This document shows, piece by piece, positions 1 through 12,965 of a DNA stretch of 64,000 bases. Each line of letters begins with the position of its first letter. Within the stretch, counting starts at the first letter, position 1. Under the pieces are notes generated by a model. It made no database searches. It was not told the origin of the DNA and saw only the letters and a program-made list of their open reading frames with translations. The position numbers and the translations under genes are program-made. This stretch comes from Caprella mutica (taxonomy: Eukaryota; Arthropoda; Malacostraca; Amphipoda; Caprellidae): positions 1 to 64,000 of the forward strand of contig CANNZV010001591.1 in the NCBI GenBank assembly GCA_947561585.1, read 5' to 3'.

Positions 1-744
1 ATAACACAGTGAAAAGACTGAGAACATAGTGAAAAGACTGAGAACATAGTGAAAAGACTGAGAACACAGTGAAAAAGACTGAGAGCATAGTGAAAAAACT
101 GAGAACATAGTGAAAAAGACTGAGAGCATAGTGAAAAAGACTGAGAACATAGTGAAAAAGACTGAGAACATAGTGAAAAAGACTGAGAACATAGTGAAAA
201 AGACTGAGAACATAGTGAAAAAGACTGTGAACATAGTGAAAAAGACTGAGAACATAGTGAAAAAGACTGAGAACATAGTGAAAAGACTGAGAACATAGTG
301 AAAAAGACTGAGAGCATAGTGAAAAAGACTGAGAACACAGTGAAAAGACTGAGAGCATAGTGAAAAAGACTGAGAGCATAGTGAAAAAGACTGAGAACAT
401 AGTGAAAAAGACTGAGAACACAGTGAAAAGACTGAGAGCATAGTGAAAAAGACTGAGAACACAGTGAAAAGACTGAGAACATAGTGAAAAAGACTGAGAA
501 CATAGTGAAAAAGACTGAGTACACAGTGAAAAGACTGAGAACATAGTGAAAAAGACTGAGAACACAGTGAAAAAGACTGAGAACATAGTGAAAAAGACTG
601 AGAACACAGTGAAAAAGACTGAGAACACAGTGAAAAAGACTGAGAACACAGTGAAAAAGACTGAGAACATAGTGAAAAAGACTGAGAACACAGTGAAAAG
701 ACTGAGAACACAGTGAAAAAGACTGAGAACACAGTGAAAAAGAC
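1..744. repeat. 20/21-bp minisatellite, open at the left edge
   Basis: About 36 copies of ACTGAGAACATAGTGAAAAAG, mixing 20- and 21-bp units (AAAA or AAAAA) and ATAG/ACAG variants. The 62-codon open frame at 110-298 is an artefact of the 21-bp units. Confidence 0.97.
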
Positions 745-1746
745 TAATTTAAACTTCCAATTATAGAAAGATACCTGCATTAGAATTGAGTTGAATTGAA
801 CATAAATGAAACTTTCTCTCTCCCTAATTTATTATACATATGATAATTTAACCCTTTATTTCCGTCATTGATTTGAACGTAATGAATATTTTTATATTTT
901 CTTGTAATATATAGGCAAAAATAACTTTTTAAACAATAAAAAAGGAAAACAATTTTTTATTTTTCGAAGAAAAATATTACAAGTTTTTTTTTTGTGTTTG
1001 TATCACAAAATAATTTCGCAAAATACATCATTTGAAAGAGGACATGTGTGTCATCTTAGGACATTTAGGGTTAGCATTCAATTTTTGAGCAATGAGGACA
1101 TTTTACTATTTTATATTCCAAGTTACAATAACTTTACATTTACTGAAGTATGACTATGAGTAAATCGATTCATTTATTCTTCACTCTACGCATTCGATAC
1201 ACGAATTCCCCACCACTGTATGTATATACTGTAACTAGTAAACCGATTATACGAACAGAGTTTTGTGAGGGAAATTTAAATTGAGAAGAGTGAGAAACTG
1301 TGTACCTATTTTAAACTGAAAATAATTTGGAGGAGATGAAGAATATGCACTGAAAATGAGTTAGAAATGATGCACAAGTGCATTGATTCTGCTTTAATGC
1401 ACCCAAATTATTAAATATAATTCACTGATACTATTCACATGTGCATAGTTTCTAACAACTCCTTCACCACCTGAAAACCCACTTCAAATTCTTGCCTGGG
1501 CAAATAAGCCACCGTGCGGTCAAAGTTGGCAATAAATGTGACGTTTTACAACAAAACTCCAAGAGGCATAAAGTCATTCTAGTATTATTTCGAGGCCTTA
1601 TTTTACGTCAGTTTGACATCTATATGGGATGGAAATGGCAAGACTCTGTATCGCATTTCCCAGCCTGCATTGTGTGGCACTGGAAGTTTCAACTGCAAAA
1701 GAGATGGCACTCAAGTGAATAGTAAAGGTGATAGTAATAGTGACTA
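745..1746. other. AT-rich non-coding stretch
   Basis: No gene, repeat array or RNA recognised. Short open frames at 1492-1722 (plus) and 1598-1789 (minus) show no domain or splice pattern. Confidence 0.6.
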
Positions 1747-1887
1747 GGGTAAGTAACCAGTTATGGAAAGGTTTCACATTTTCGAGCACGTAAGAAAAAA
1801 AGTATATAATAATTAAAATAAAAGTTAAATAAAAAAATTCTCACGTGTCCGAAAATGTGGAACCTTCTGATAACTCGGAACTTAGCC
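1747..1887. mobile_element. Diverged family-A hairpin MITE
   Basis: Starts GGGTAAGTAACCAGTTATGG and ends with its imperfect inverse (TAACTCGGAACTTAGCC), flanked by TA on both sides. Inner arms TTTCACATTTTCG / CGAAAATGTGGAA correspond to the CACATCTTCGGTCAT arm of family A. TA duplication fits Tc1/mariner-type MITEs. Confidence 0.7.
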
Positions 1888-2669
1888 TAGTTAGTATATT
1901 GATAAAATTGTAATGATGGATAAAAATAAGACAGGAACTGTAGAAATGATAAAAATGTAGACCATAAAAAATGTATACCATAATTTAACAAATTGGATTA
2001 TTCAAATATAATTGTACTCTAAAAATATCACAATTCAATTTAAATACTTCACCTGGATTATTTGTCAAAAATAACACATTTTCAAAAGACTTTGATATAA
2101 AATTATATATGATAATGAATAGATTCTTTAATATTCACATTTTTCAAGTAACCATTAATAATTGGAAGGAAGATAATGTATAATGTTAAATTCTCCGCTG
2201 AGATAATTATAAGAGTTTTACAGTTAAAATGTCTTTAAATGAGGGTGATCTTCCCTCTAAATATTAGTCTAATTTACGGCACATCACGAACAAAAGAGGG
2301 AAGAAAATCATAGAAAGTTACTATTGATAAAAAAATGTTAAAGATATTTAAGACAAAAATTGAAGAAATGATTTTCAGAAAAATTATATCTCACCCGATG
2401 TAGAAATGTATAACGTTTATAATTTCTTAAACATTTTATTAAACTAAAACCATAACATTAAATCAAATAATATTTTATCTCATTTAAAAAAATGATTATT
2501 CGAAAGTTCTCATTCGATCATTAAAAAAATTTAGTTAATTTTTTTTATATATTTTTAGATTTCTTGAATTGTTATATATTTACAGTGAATTTCATTACAA
2601 CAGGTTAATTTATTATTAACTAATTCAAACTAAATGTAGGAAAAATTAATTTCAGGCAAATTTTATGTA
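1888..2669. other. AT-rich spacer
   Basis: Very AT-rich, no feature recognised. Confidence 0.6.
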
Positions 2670-2852
2670 TTTCCAGGTCAATAATTTTATGTACTTTAAT
2701 TCCAGGTCAATAATATTATGTACAATTTAATTACAGGTCAATAATTTTATGTACTTTAATTCCAAGTCAATAATTTTTTGTACTTTAATTCCAAGTCAAT
2801 AATTTTATGTACTTTAATTCCAGGTCAATAATTTTATGTACAATTTAATTCC
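2670..2852. repeat. 29-bp minisatellite
   Basis: About six copies of a unit containing CCAGGTCAATAATTTTATGT, with CCAAGTC and ATATTATG variants. Confidence 0.9.
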
Positions 2853-3287
2853 ATAAATTAATTTCAGGTGAATAATAATCAAATTAATTTCTTTATTACC
2901 TGGCTGCTATTATCGCCCAATCAATACTCACTTTTTTCAGGCGAAATATTCAGAGTTTTGCAGACATTTTTCAGGTGAAAATATGGCGCCGTCACTCTCT
3001 TCCCTATAAGCAAAATAGCTAACTTCAGCTAATTGGGTTAGGTTGAGTGTCATAAACAATAAAGGGAAGTCTCCTCAAAAGGAGGCAAAACTGTTCGGAA
3101 AGAGGCCCTCCACCATCACCAAAAGACACTCAGCACCAAATTTACTGTAAACTTTGCTAAAAAAATAATGAATAGGTAGTAGAATAATATCATATATCAA
3201 ATACAGGCTAAGATATATTGATGATTAAATCATTAAATCATTTTTTTAAATCTTTTCTTTAACGAAATTTTAGACAACAAAAATATA
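2853..3287. other. Non-coding stretch
   Basis: AT-rich, with a slightly more GC-rich patch near 2985-3140 (GGAGGCAAAACTG, GAGGCCCTCCACC). No supportable gene. Confidence 0.5.
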
Positions 3288-3755
3288 GGGTAAGTTATGA
3301 ATTATCGGTCTATTCCACATCTTCGGTCATAGGTATATGAATAAGTTTCTAGGAAATCTCGGTCTTGGAAAATTTGGTCTAAGTTTATAATGGTGTTATT
3401 AAAGAACAATAATAGAAAAAGTTGAAATTATGAGTACTAAAATGTGTAGTTTATTTATTAAAATCGGATAACATCATTAACCATTGTAAAATGATACGTA
3501 ACATTAGTAATTTTGACATGTTTTGACATTTATTTAACATGAGATTTGAGCGAAAAATTTGGTCTCGGAATATTCGGTCTCAGGTATAAACTAAACTTAT
3601 GAATTAGATGTAAAGGGGTGCGTGAACCCCCTGCCAAGTCGTTAAGCAATCTTGAGTGTGCAGTACAACAAACTAGCGGATACAGCAAACTACATAATGG
3701 TCATTTATGTTGAGAGGTCATTTATAATTCTGAGACCGAAATTACTTGCCACCAG
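3288..3755. mobile_element. Family-A end fused to a family-H element (first copy)
   Basis: Begins GGGTAAGTTATGAATTATCG and CATCTTCGGTCATA (family-A arm). It continues into AAATCTCGGTCTTGG, a body shared with 14738-15035 (ATTAAAGAACAATAAT, AAAAAGTTGAAATTA), and ends with TTCTGAGACCGAAATT. This copy has a middle section that the second copy lacks. Confidence 0.75.
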
Positions 3756-4680
3756 AATTAATATAAGAATGAATTTCTGTTCTGTTCCAGTATAATTATT
3801 GTAAATAAATGAAATAAAGAAATATTAGGTAAAGGTCTAATACATTTTTAGAGTAATCCATAGTTCATATCAGCAATAATAAACTAATGAGAATACCGCC
3901 TAAAATACGGAAAATCTTTTTCACAGACTCTTAAAGCAGTTTCAGAACCATTGAAGCTAACGAAGTCAGGCTATTATATTTTTATTTGCTGTAGCTTGGG
4001 GCCAAACATTCCCCTTATTGAAGCTAAATATCTCTTATTTTACCCTCATTTAAATTGATAATCCTCCTTGCAGATATTGTATTCATATATTTATAGATAA
4101 TGAAGAGATACCACAATAAAATATCTATTTGCAATCGTGCCTATGTACATTTATTTATACATTAGTTGCATATATAGAGTTATTAAGAATAAATGAAAAT
4201 AGCATAACCATTTCATTTTAATGACAATATATTAATGCAAAAATTGAGATAATCATAAAATTATTCCATGAATAATTTCTTTTTTCATTTCCACTTCAAT
4301 GACTTACCGCCTTTTTTAAATCAAGATCAAATTAAACCTAATTGTCCCTGGCTTCTTTTTCTGAATTCTGCCACTGCCGAATGTCTTAATTTCTAGAGAA
4401 TAAAAGAGGCAGATTCGTGTCTTATCACCAAATCATTTCAAGAGCTCTCCAATAAATTACTTATTCTATTTATGAAGTGTGTCCACAATGGAGGCCTATG
4501 AGTCCCAAAAAGAAAATAACATTAAATCCTTTAGGAACCAATTTTATCATTCAATTAGAATAATTGCTTTTAAATTGGCAGGAAGAAACCGAATAATCCT
4601 CAATTAAATAATTCATCATTGTAATTACCGACTGCAATGTCTAATTTTTGGTAATTGATGTCATTATTATTTAATATGAA
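3756..4680. other. AT-rich spacer
   Basis: No feature recognised. Confidence 0.6.
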
Positions 4681-5030
4681 ACTAGATCATGTGCAATCGG
4701 TAGAGCGCATACCTTCACCGCTGCTTTGACCCGTTCTCTCCCGAAATTTAAAAAACTGCTAACTGGATAATAACCAATCGTCCCACCAAGTTTTATGCAA
4801 TATGGTTCAATTCTTTTTGAGTTATTGAATTATAAATGAGCTTGACCTTGACCTTTGACTGGATCGCTCCCAAAATTCTAACAGATGGTTTCTGGACATT
4901 GACCAATTGTACCATCAAATTTCAGGAAATTTGGTTGAATACTTTTTCAGTTAAGCGAATAACAAGATGATAAATAAATAAATAAATAAACGACGGCTAC
5001 AATATGACCTTCCCGCATTCTGCAAAGGTA
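4681..5030. mobile_element. Family-D dispersed element, short copy
   Basis: Shares ACTAGATYATGTGC, GGTAGAGCGCATA, CAATATGGTTCRATRC and TGACCTTGACCTTTGAC with 17301-17892. It ends in a hairpin-like CCTTCCCGCATTCTGCAAAGG. About two internal units of roughly 115 bp. No coding capacity; class uncertain (SINE-, MITE- or Helitron-like). Confidence 0.85.
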
Positions 5031-5070
5031 ACTAAGCAGTAAAAAGCGAAAGATAATATTGGTTTATAAA

Positions 5071-5266
5071 GTAGAACTCCTGTATAATGAAATCATGTAT
5101 AGTGAAAGTAGAGTCCTGAGTAAGGAAGTAGCCTCTATAGTGGACAAGTTTTCTTTGGGTTGTCATAAAACGACCCTCAGTTTTCTATTATTTATAGCCT
5201 TTCATGGCAGACTAAAGACAATTTATTCACTATAGAGGATTTTATTATAGAGGAGTTACACTGTAG
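5071..5266. mobile_element. Family-G TIR element
   Basis: Starts GTAGAACTCCTGTATAATGA and ends ATAGAGGAGTTACACTGTAG, an imperfect TIR. A related copy in the other orientation lies at 40520-40624. Confidence 0.7.
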
Positions 5267-5925
5267 AAGCATATATATAAACAGAATAAAAATAATAAAA
5301 TTCTTTAAAATTATCTTTTAAATTCTTTCTTTTTATTTAAAAATAATAATACGTACAGCACGTTTTATGTGCTTGTAACATCATACATATTTCTTCTTGG
5401 CCAATATGTATGACAAACACTTTTCTTTTATTCAATAAGTTTCTAAAGCTAAAAACAAATATATTCATAATCTGTACCGAAAACCTATCACCGGTATTAA
5501 TACATTAAACTGGTTAAAAAATATGTCTGTCATATGCGTATAAACCCCTCAAACATTGTGAATTGAGTCTTTCTTACGTTAAAAAGTTAATTGCAAATCG
5601 ATAAATAGAAAAAATATTTATAATTTCCCGTCACCAAATGGAACCTTGACAATACATTACATTAAATTATTTGTATAGTCATACTAATATTGTTAGTTGT
5701 ACAATCGAGGAAACATTTGGTTTGGTCTATGAAGACAAATTGCCCTTTAAAAATAATAGGAATTATTAAAATAATCCTGTGAAATGAACAAATTCATCTT
5801 TTTTCCTGATGGTACAAAACATAAAAACTCCATGAATGGAAAACTTGAAAGTATATTTCGTGAGATTTATTTACTCTTTGTCTCTATGCCATCCCTATTG
5901 TTCTAAATTTGCGGGAACTCAAAAA
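5267..5925. other. AT-rich spacer
   Basis: No feature recognised. A frame opening at 5836 only runs into the following array. Confidence 0.6.
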
Positions 5926-6193
5926 CTTCAAGAAAGAGTTTCTCGATGTGTACCACTTCAAGAAGAAACTTCTCGATGTGTACAACTTCAAGAAGAAACT
6001 TCTCGATGTGTACAACTTCAAGAAGAAACTTCTCGATGTGTACAACTTCAAGAAGAAACTTCTCAATGTGTACAACTTCAAGAAAGAGTTTCTCGATGTG
6101 TACCACTTCAAGAAGAAACTTCTCGATGTGTACAACTTCAAGAAAGAGTTTCTCGATGTGTACCACTTCAAGAAGAAACTTCTCGATGTGTAT
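5926..6193. repeat. 30-bp minisatellite open in several frames
   Basis: Nine copies in two variants, AAGAAGAAACTTCTCGATGT and AAGAAAGAGTTTCTCGATGT, each followed by GTAC(A/C)ACTTC. The period is divisible by three, so five frames stay open for 89-123 codons. No coding signature. Confidence 0.95.
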
Positions 6194-6303
6194 ATACAAC
6201 GCTTTAGAGAGATAAAGATGGCTAAGTTATGAGTAGTAAAGACATTACTGATTGAAAAGATTCATATTCAAAAAGAAATCCATATTATCAGAGGATATTT
6301 AAA

Positions 6304-6501
6304 GTCAGCGTTGAAGGTTTTTTCAGATTTCAAGCTTTCGAATAGAAAGATTTCTATTCATCATCAGGAGAAGGGTGGAAAACCTGGACCTGACAACGAA
6401 TTTTATGACCAATAGCTGTATGTTTTCCACCCTTCTCCTGATGATGAATAGAAATCTTCCTATTCGAAAGTTTGAAACCTGAAAATACCTTCAACACTGA
6501 G
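6304..6501. mobile_element. 198-bp hairpin MITE with TTTAAA target duplication
   Basis: Long inverted arms: TTTCTATTCATCATCAGGAG near 6348 matches CTCCTGATGATGAATAGAAA near 6433. Ends GTCAGCGTTGAAGG / CCTTCAACACTGAG. TTTAAA flanks both sides (6298-6303, 6502-6507). Confidence 0.88.
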
Positions 6502-6799
6502 TTTAAATAACCTCTGATAATACAAACATCTCTGTACACACCCATATGTCCAGTGAATAATTGACACCAATGCAATATATGAATGCCTTGCTTGCAAATA
6601 AAGTCTCTGAATAGAGCTCGTTGCTTTGTTTTAATTAAAACACACACCAGTCTTGTGTAGAGTTTAATTAACTTTATATTGCAGCAGAACTTGTGATGTA
6701 CTACCACATTCATAAAATGGGACATTAGGTCATCAGTTGTGTAGTTATATCTTCGTTGTTTAGCCCTTTCAACCCGGAGAACATTTCAAAATGTAACCA
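6502..6799. other. Non-coding stretch
   Basis: No feature beyond the preceding TTTAAA duplication. Confidence 0.5.
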
Positions 6800-6925
6800 T
6801 GGAACATATGTGAGCCATCTTGGTACATATCTGAGCCATCTTGCTACATATCTGAGCAATCTTGGTACATAAGTGAGCCATCTTAGTACATAAATGAGCC
6901 ATCTTGGTACACATCTGAGCCATCA
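6800..6925. repeat. 21-bp minisatellite
   Basis: Six diverged copies of GAGCCATCTTGGTACATATC(T). Confidence 0.9.
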
Positions 6926-7227
6926 TAAGCATTAAAAGAAATGCTTATGATAGGTACAGATGGTGTAAGAAAAGCAGGATTACATTATAATAAATAGGTA
7001 TTATTTTTACCGCAATACTATTTAAATAATTTAATCATCTTTCGTAGCTTTGCCAAAAAATTCTTTTATAGAAATTATATAACGGCATGTTGAATTGTAC
7101 ATCTTCAATATTTTTCTTCACTAAATATTTATCCTTATTCTTAACTACCAATTTCTAGATAACGAGAAAAACTTCGTTTACGTATATAAAGGAATACTTT
7201 TGTATCTTTGAAATGTATCTTTTATAG

Positions 7228-7325
7228 TACAGTATAGTGACATAATAGACTATAGTGACACAACACAGTATAGTGACATAACAGACTATAGTGACACAAC
7301 ACAGTATAGTAACATAACAGACTAT
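7228..7325. repeat. 18/36-bp tandem repeat
   Basis: Alternating TATAGTGACATAACAGAC and TATAGTGACACAACACAG units, about five in total. Confidence 0.88.
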
Positions 7326-7528
7326 TCTGCACACTTCACCTTCCTTGTTACCAAACCTATAAGTCCACTGTCCCGGGAGTGGTGAATAAATCCTAAGATT
7401 ATTACTATGTAAAGTGCAGTGTGACGTAATATTATGACGTCACTGATACTTAATGTGATATGGTGAGAATAAATGCTATTAGAAATAAATTTAGTTACAT
7501 TTATGTTTTAATGTTACTGAGGTATGAA

Positions 7529-7600
7529 AAACCCAGGCAAGAAGGATTTAATCCTGGGATATTCCTTTGGTATCCCAGGAATAATTGCTTGCTTTGGAAA
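7529..7600. mobile_element. Diverged hairpin related to the SMAD intron-1 MITE
   Basis: CCCAGGCAAGAAGG then AATCCTGGGATATTCC then TATCCCAGGAATAATTG. The same modules occur in 44485-44613. Confidence 0.6.
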
Positions 7601-8614
7601 TTAGATTGTATTTTTAGGTTTCAGGAACTAACTTTTTAACCAGGTTTTTAGTAAAGTAAAACTGTTTTTGTAACAGTTAAGAGTAACATAAACTCTCTCT
7701 TTGGTTCTCTTGCAATGCAATTGGAATTGAAGAAATACCGTTAGCTTAACTACTCCTCTGTAAGTGAAAGTTATTGTTTCAAAGAATTAAATTACGTAAA
7801 ACAATAATAAATATTCATTTATTATTTATCATGCATTTATTATTATAACTTATAAGTGTTTAATTTTAAAATATAGAAATAATTGCATTATCCATTCATA
7901 GTAGTTTAACTGTGGTAATTAAACTAATTATATAATTAATGATTATAAATGATAAATATTAACCCATTAAAATATCTGAATTATATTATAGCTATTTATT
8001 CATGGATATTTTTATTATATTACTCAATTATAATGTATTTCATTGTATCGTCAAGCGGAACTCAACTACAGATTTTGTATTTAATCTATCCGGTGTTAAA
8101 TATATTCAGAATAAAAATGGAAGATTTTATATCTTAAATGAAAGAGAGATATACTGTGAAATGAAATGAATTAGTTTTATCAACCATATTTGAATTTTCA
8201 TTCTACAATTAGATGAAAATACCTCCATAAAATTAAGAAAATAAAAGTATACTGTTGTAAAAATTTCATAACCGATTCTATCACTTAAATAATAAAAAAT
8301 AAACCAAAATTTTATATCTGTCAAATCAGCCTATTAAATTATGCATATTATTTATAATATCTATGATGATAATTATGGTTGAAAAATATGCTTGTTAAAA
8401 TACTCCATTATCTATTGCAAAAATCAATCATTATGAAATAACTTGAGAAATCTCACGTAAGACATTTTGCCGAAGGTTTCCAATACATTTTGGTATCTTA
8501 TCAATCTTCAGTGGACCATTGTACTTCCATCGACTCAAAAGATTTTCTAATTCCCTTCAAAAGATGATGTGGAATCCAAATATTGCTGAGGAAACACTAT
8601 TTTAAATCGGGCCT
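7601..8614. other. AT-rich spacer
   Basis: No gene; open frames near 7949-8137 and 8127-8324 are compositional. Confidence 0.6.
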
Positions 8615-8838
8615 GGAAGTGGGTATTGGAGTTGGTATGCCTGTAGTAGGTATGGGGATTGGTAGGCCTGTGGCAGGTATGGGATTGGTATGCCTGTGGA
8701 AGGTATGGGGATTGGTATGCATGTGGAAGGTATGAGATTGGTATGCCTGTGGAAGGTATGGGGATTGGTATGCATGTGGAAGGTAAGGGGATTGGTATGC
8801 CTGTGGAAGGTATGGGGATTGGTATGCCTGTGGAAGGA
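8615..8838. repeat. 26/27-bp minisatellite
   Basis: About eight copies of ATTGGTATGCCTGTGGAAGG plus TATGGGG. Eroded copies (ATTGGTATGCCTG) continue to about 9130. Confidence 0.93.
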
Positions 8839-9140
8839 GTAGGGCTCAATATTGTAGTTGGTATTTATGTGGCAAGTTCCGTTAAATTGGGAATCCTGTA
8901 AAATGATGGGTCTGTAGGTTTTAAAGTTGATATTCATTTTAGAAGGTGTAGCGATTAGTATCCATGTAAAAAAGTATAAAGACATGACTGTCTATAATAT
9001 CTAAATTTAGTTACTTGAATTGGTATGCCTGCAAAATGGAGCTAGGTTAATGATTTAATAATCCTGTGATATGCTATAAGGAATTGGTATGCCTGAAAAA
9101 AGGTATTGGGATCGTCATTACTGTTGGTATGCGTGGATAA

Positions 9141-9960
9141 GAATATAAGCTTGTATTAAAGTCTGTAAAAATACGAAAGAAGAGATAGGATGGTATTTTA
9201 TGGATTTTGTGTAAAAAATAGCCAAGACAATTAAGAATGGTTTGCAAGGACTTTCTAAAGAGATGGGTAATAATTTATATCGGTGTTAGAATGAAATAAG
9301 TAATACCATCGCCTTCCCGACCTGGCGAATGAAAAGCAAGAGGCTGAGAGATCGAAGCGCAGGCTTTCTATCGAAATCAAAGGAATTCCTTTTAACTCTT
9401 AGCGAGTTCTAAACAGCCTACCAATTGCAACACTAAAGTCCTAGAATGAATTTACAGAAAGAGAGACTCTTCTGAAACACTTTAGAGATTGGAGAAAGTG
9501 TTCTATTATAGCTATTGGTCTAATTGTTAACCTTTTCAATTAAATTAACCCTTTCTAGCTACGAACGAGAATGAATTCATCTTCTGATTATTGATATTGT
9601 TTATTGAAATGTGTATCATCTCAATAAATATATGCTATGAATGTTAAGAGATCATCCCTATCTGGATAAACAGTTATTTTTCATATATTATTATATTGGA
9701 CCTCAACAAAAACATAAATAACTGACTAGTGGTACTTTTTCCTATTTTCTTGTAAAGAATGTTTCAGTTTTCCTGATCTATACCGAGCTTTCAATGGCTA
9801 ACTTAAAAATTATAATAGACAGCTTATGAAGAACCATTCGTTATTTACATTATATTCAATAATCACTATTAAAATACTATCAAACCATCCACTCTTTGAT
9901 TTCATTCATTCATCAAATAACAAATTTAAAATGCTGAGGTTTTGTATTTCCTAACTCATC
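9141..9960. other. Non-coding stretch
   Basis: Moderately AT-rich, no repeat or gene recognised. Confidence 0.55.
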
Positions 9961-9969
9961 CAATATTTA

Positions 9970-10175
9970 ATTTCGGGCTCGCAAATCTTGTTTCCGGGCA
10001 CAAAATGTTTATTCTCGGGTGCACGATGTTTGTTTCCATGCAAGCAATGTTTATTTCCGGGTACACAATATTTATATTTTCCGGGTAAGCAATGTTTGAT
10101 TCTGAACAAACGTTATCTATTTTCGCGATCTCAATGTTTAATTTTGGGCAAGCAATGATTATTTCCAGATTCGAA
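9970..10175. repeat. Degenerate minisatellite of about 27 bp
   Basis: Seven or eight eroded copies around TTTCCGGGYAAGCAATGTTT. Confidence 0.7.
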
Positions 10176-10321
10176 ATAGATTAATTTTAAATATCATTAA
10201 TTATCAAATGTATCGCCTTTTATAGAAACCAAAATATTAAGAAAACAATACATGTGTATTTACATGATTAATTAAAACAAATAATGTACGTATATAATTC
10301 ATTAAGATCACTTTGCTGTCA

Positions 10322-10456
10322 ACGAGAGTAAGAGACGAAGTGTGCTATCTGCACACAACATATGAAAGTGATAAGATACGAAGTGTGCTATCTGCACACA
10401 ACATATGAAAGTGGTAAGAGACGAAGTGTGCTATCTGCAGACCTATGAAAGTGATA
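10322..10456. repeat. 49-bp tandem repeat
   Basis: Three copies containing AGACGAAGTGTGCTATCTGC followed by ACACAACATATGAAAGTG. Confidence 0.9.
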
Positions 10457-11240
10457 AGCGATTTCTGCTTCTAGTAACTTCCGAATAACTTCTTAATTGG
10501 CCAAAGGGTGTGTCTGGATTGTTTGCAACTATTCAATCAAAAGGAACACGTGCCCTAGGAAATGATTTGCATCGCAATTAAACTCATGAACAACACGTAG
10601 AATACTTATGCAATAAGAGGAAAAATATAAAATAATGACACTATGAAATTTAATAAATATTATTCAAAATATTAGACAGGAAGGAGCTATAAACAATGTG
10701 CGAAACTATTTAGAAACAATGTATACATTATATAGAGTAATAGATGAGCTTTTTTAAAGGGATCGATACCCTTCAGAAAAGCATTCGTCTAAAACACCCC
10801 TACAGATGTGTAGAATACACTGTGTAAATATTACAGTCGTCGCTTGTCTGTAGCGCGTACAGCAGGGGGCAGGTGGAGGGGCAGCTAGGAACGTCTTTCT
10901 GCACACCAGAAGTTGTCTTTGGAAAAATGAAAACACCTTTGCAATCTAGGCTCTAATAAGTAATCAGTACCGCACTGACTTTTGTACGAGGAGGAAGAGT
11001 ATTACTGGTCTAATTAAGTGACACATCATTCTAGAGCGAGGTGACCTGATGGTAGAGATGTCCAATTATCCATCCTGAGAAAATACGTTTTAGGTTGATT
11101 GACGCTCTATATTTCTGGAAGTTCTTGTAGTAGAGAGACGTGGCAGAGCATATTTGAGACATAACTTCTAAAATAAACTTTCAATTAAAAAAATCTCAAT
11201 ATTATATCGTTAAACAAATCTTCTTCTTATCTTCTAACGA
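10457..11240. other. Non-coding stretch
   Basis: Mixed composition with a GC-richer patch at 10840-10900. The 60-codon minus frame at 10754-10936 has no domain or splice support. Confidence 0.5.
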
Positions 11241-12965
11241 TTTCAACAATCGTTAAAATGATCTTGCCCTTTAATATCCCCTCTAGATAATCGTTAAAAT
11301 AATCTTGCCCTTTAATATCTACTTTAGATAATCGGTAACTAATCTTTCGATTTAATATCCCCTCTAGATAATTGTTAACATAATCTTGCCCTTTAATACC
11401 CCCTCTAGATAATCGTTAAGATAATCTTGCCCTTTAATACCCCCTCTAGATAATCGTTAAAATAATCTTGCCCTTTAATATCCCCTCTAGATAATCGTTA
11501 ACATAATCTTGCCCTTTAATACCCCCTCTAGATAATCGTTAATCAATCTTGCCCTTTAATATCCCCTCTAGATAATCGTTAACATAATCTTGCCCTTTAA
11601 TACCCCCTCTATATAATCGTTAAGATAATATTGCCCTTTAATATCCCCTCTAGATAATCGTTAACATAATCTTGCCCTTTAATATCCCCTCTAGATAATC
11701 GTTAAAATAATCTTGCCCTTTAATATCCCCTCTAGATAATCGTTAAAATAATCTTGCCCTTTAATATCACTTCTAGATAATCGTTAAAATAATCTTGCGC
11801 TTTAATATCCCCTCTAGATAATCGTTAAAATAATCTTGCCCTTTAATACCCCCTCTAGATAATCGTTAAAATAATCTTGCCCTTTAATACCCCCTCTAGA
11901 TAATCGTTAAAATAATCTTGCCCTTTAATATCCCCTCTAGATAATCGTTAAAATAATCTTGCCCTTTAATATCCCCTCTAGATAATCGTTAAAATAATCT
12001 TGCCCTTTAATATCACCTCTAGATAATCGTTAAAATAATCTTGCCCTTTAATACCCCCTCTAGATAATCGTTAACATAATCTTGCCCTTTAATACCCCCT
12101 CTATATAATCGTTAAGATAATCTTGCCCTTTAATATCCCCTCTAGATAATCGTTAACATAATCTTGCCCTTTAATATCCCCTCTAGATAATCGTTAAAAT
12201 AATCTTGCCCTTTAATATCCCCTCTAGATAATCGTTAAAATAATCTTGCCCTTTAATATCACTTCTAGATAATCGTTAAAATAATCTTGCGCTTTAATAT
12301 CCCCTCTAGATAATCGTTAAAATAATCTTGCCCTTTAATACCCCCTCTAGATAATCGTTAAAATAATCTTGCCCTTTAATACCCCCTCTAGATAATCGTT
12401 AAAATAATCTTGCCCTTTAATATCCCCTCTAGATAATCGTTAAAATAATCTTGCCCTTTAATATCCCCTCTAGATAATCGTTAAAATAATCTTGCCCTTT
12501 AATATCACCTCTAGATAATCGTTAAAATAATCTTGCCCTTTAATATCACCTCTAGATAATCGTTAAAATAATCTTGCCCTTTAATATCCCCTCTAGATAA
12601 TCGTTAAAATAATCTTGCCCTTTAATATCACCTCTAGATAATCGTTAAAATAATCTTGCCCTTTAATACCCCCTCTAGATAATCGTTAAAATAATCTTGC
12701 CCTTTAATATCCCCTCTAGATAATCGTTAAAATAATCTTGCCCTTTAATATCCCCTCTAGATAATCGTTAAAATAATCTTGCCCTTTAATATCACCTCTA
12801 GATAATCGTTAAAATAATCTTGCCCTTTAATACCCCCTCTAGATAATCGTTAAAATAATCTTGCCCTTTAATATCCCCTCTAGATAATCGTTAATCAATC
12901 TTTCCCTTTAGTATCCCCTCTAGATAATCGTTACAATAATCTTGCCCTTTAATATCACCTTTTAA
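11241..12965. repeat. 41-bp satellite with 492-bp higher-order period
   Basis: About 41 copies containing TAATCGTTAAAATAATCTTG, CCCTTTAATA and TCCCCTCTAGA. Diagnostic variants recur exactly 492 bp (12 units) apart: CTCTATATAATCG at 11611 and 12103, and CACTTCTAGATAATCG at 11771 and 12263. Confidence 0.97.

Noticed and set aside
1..744. CRISPR-like regular repeats
   Set aside because: Units are contiguous with no unique spacers, in eukaryotic DNA; a simple minisatellite. The same holds for the other arrays.
5836..6232. Overlapping frames in five reading frames with coiled-coil-like repeats
   Set aside because: Nine copies of a 30-bp unit explain them all.
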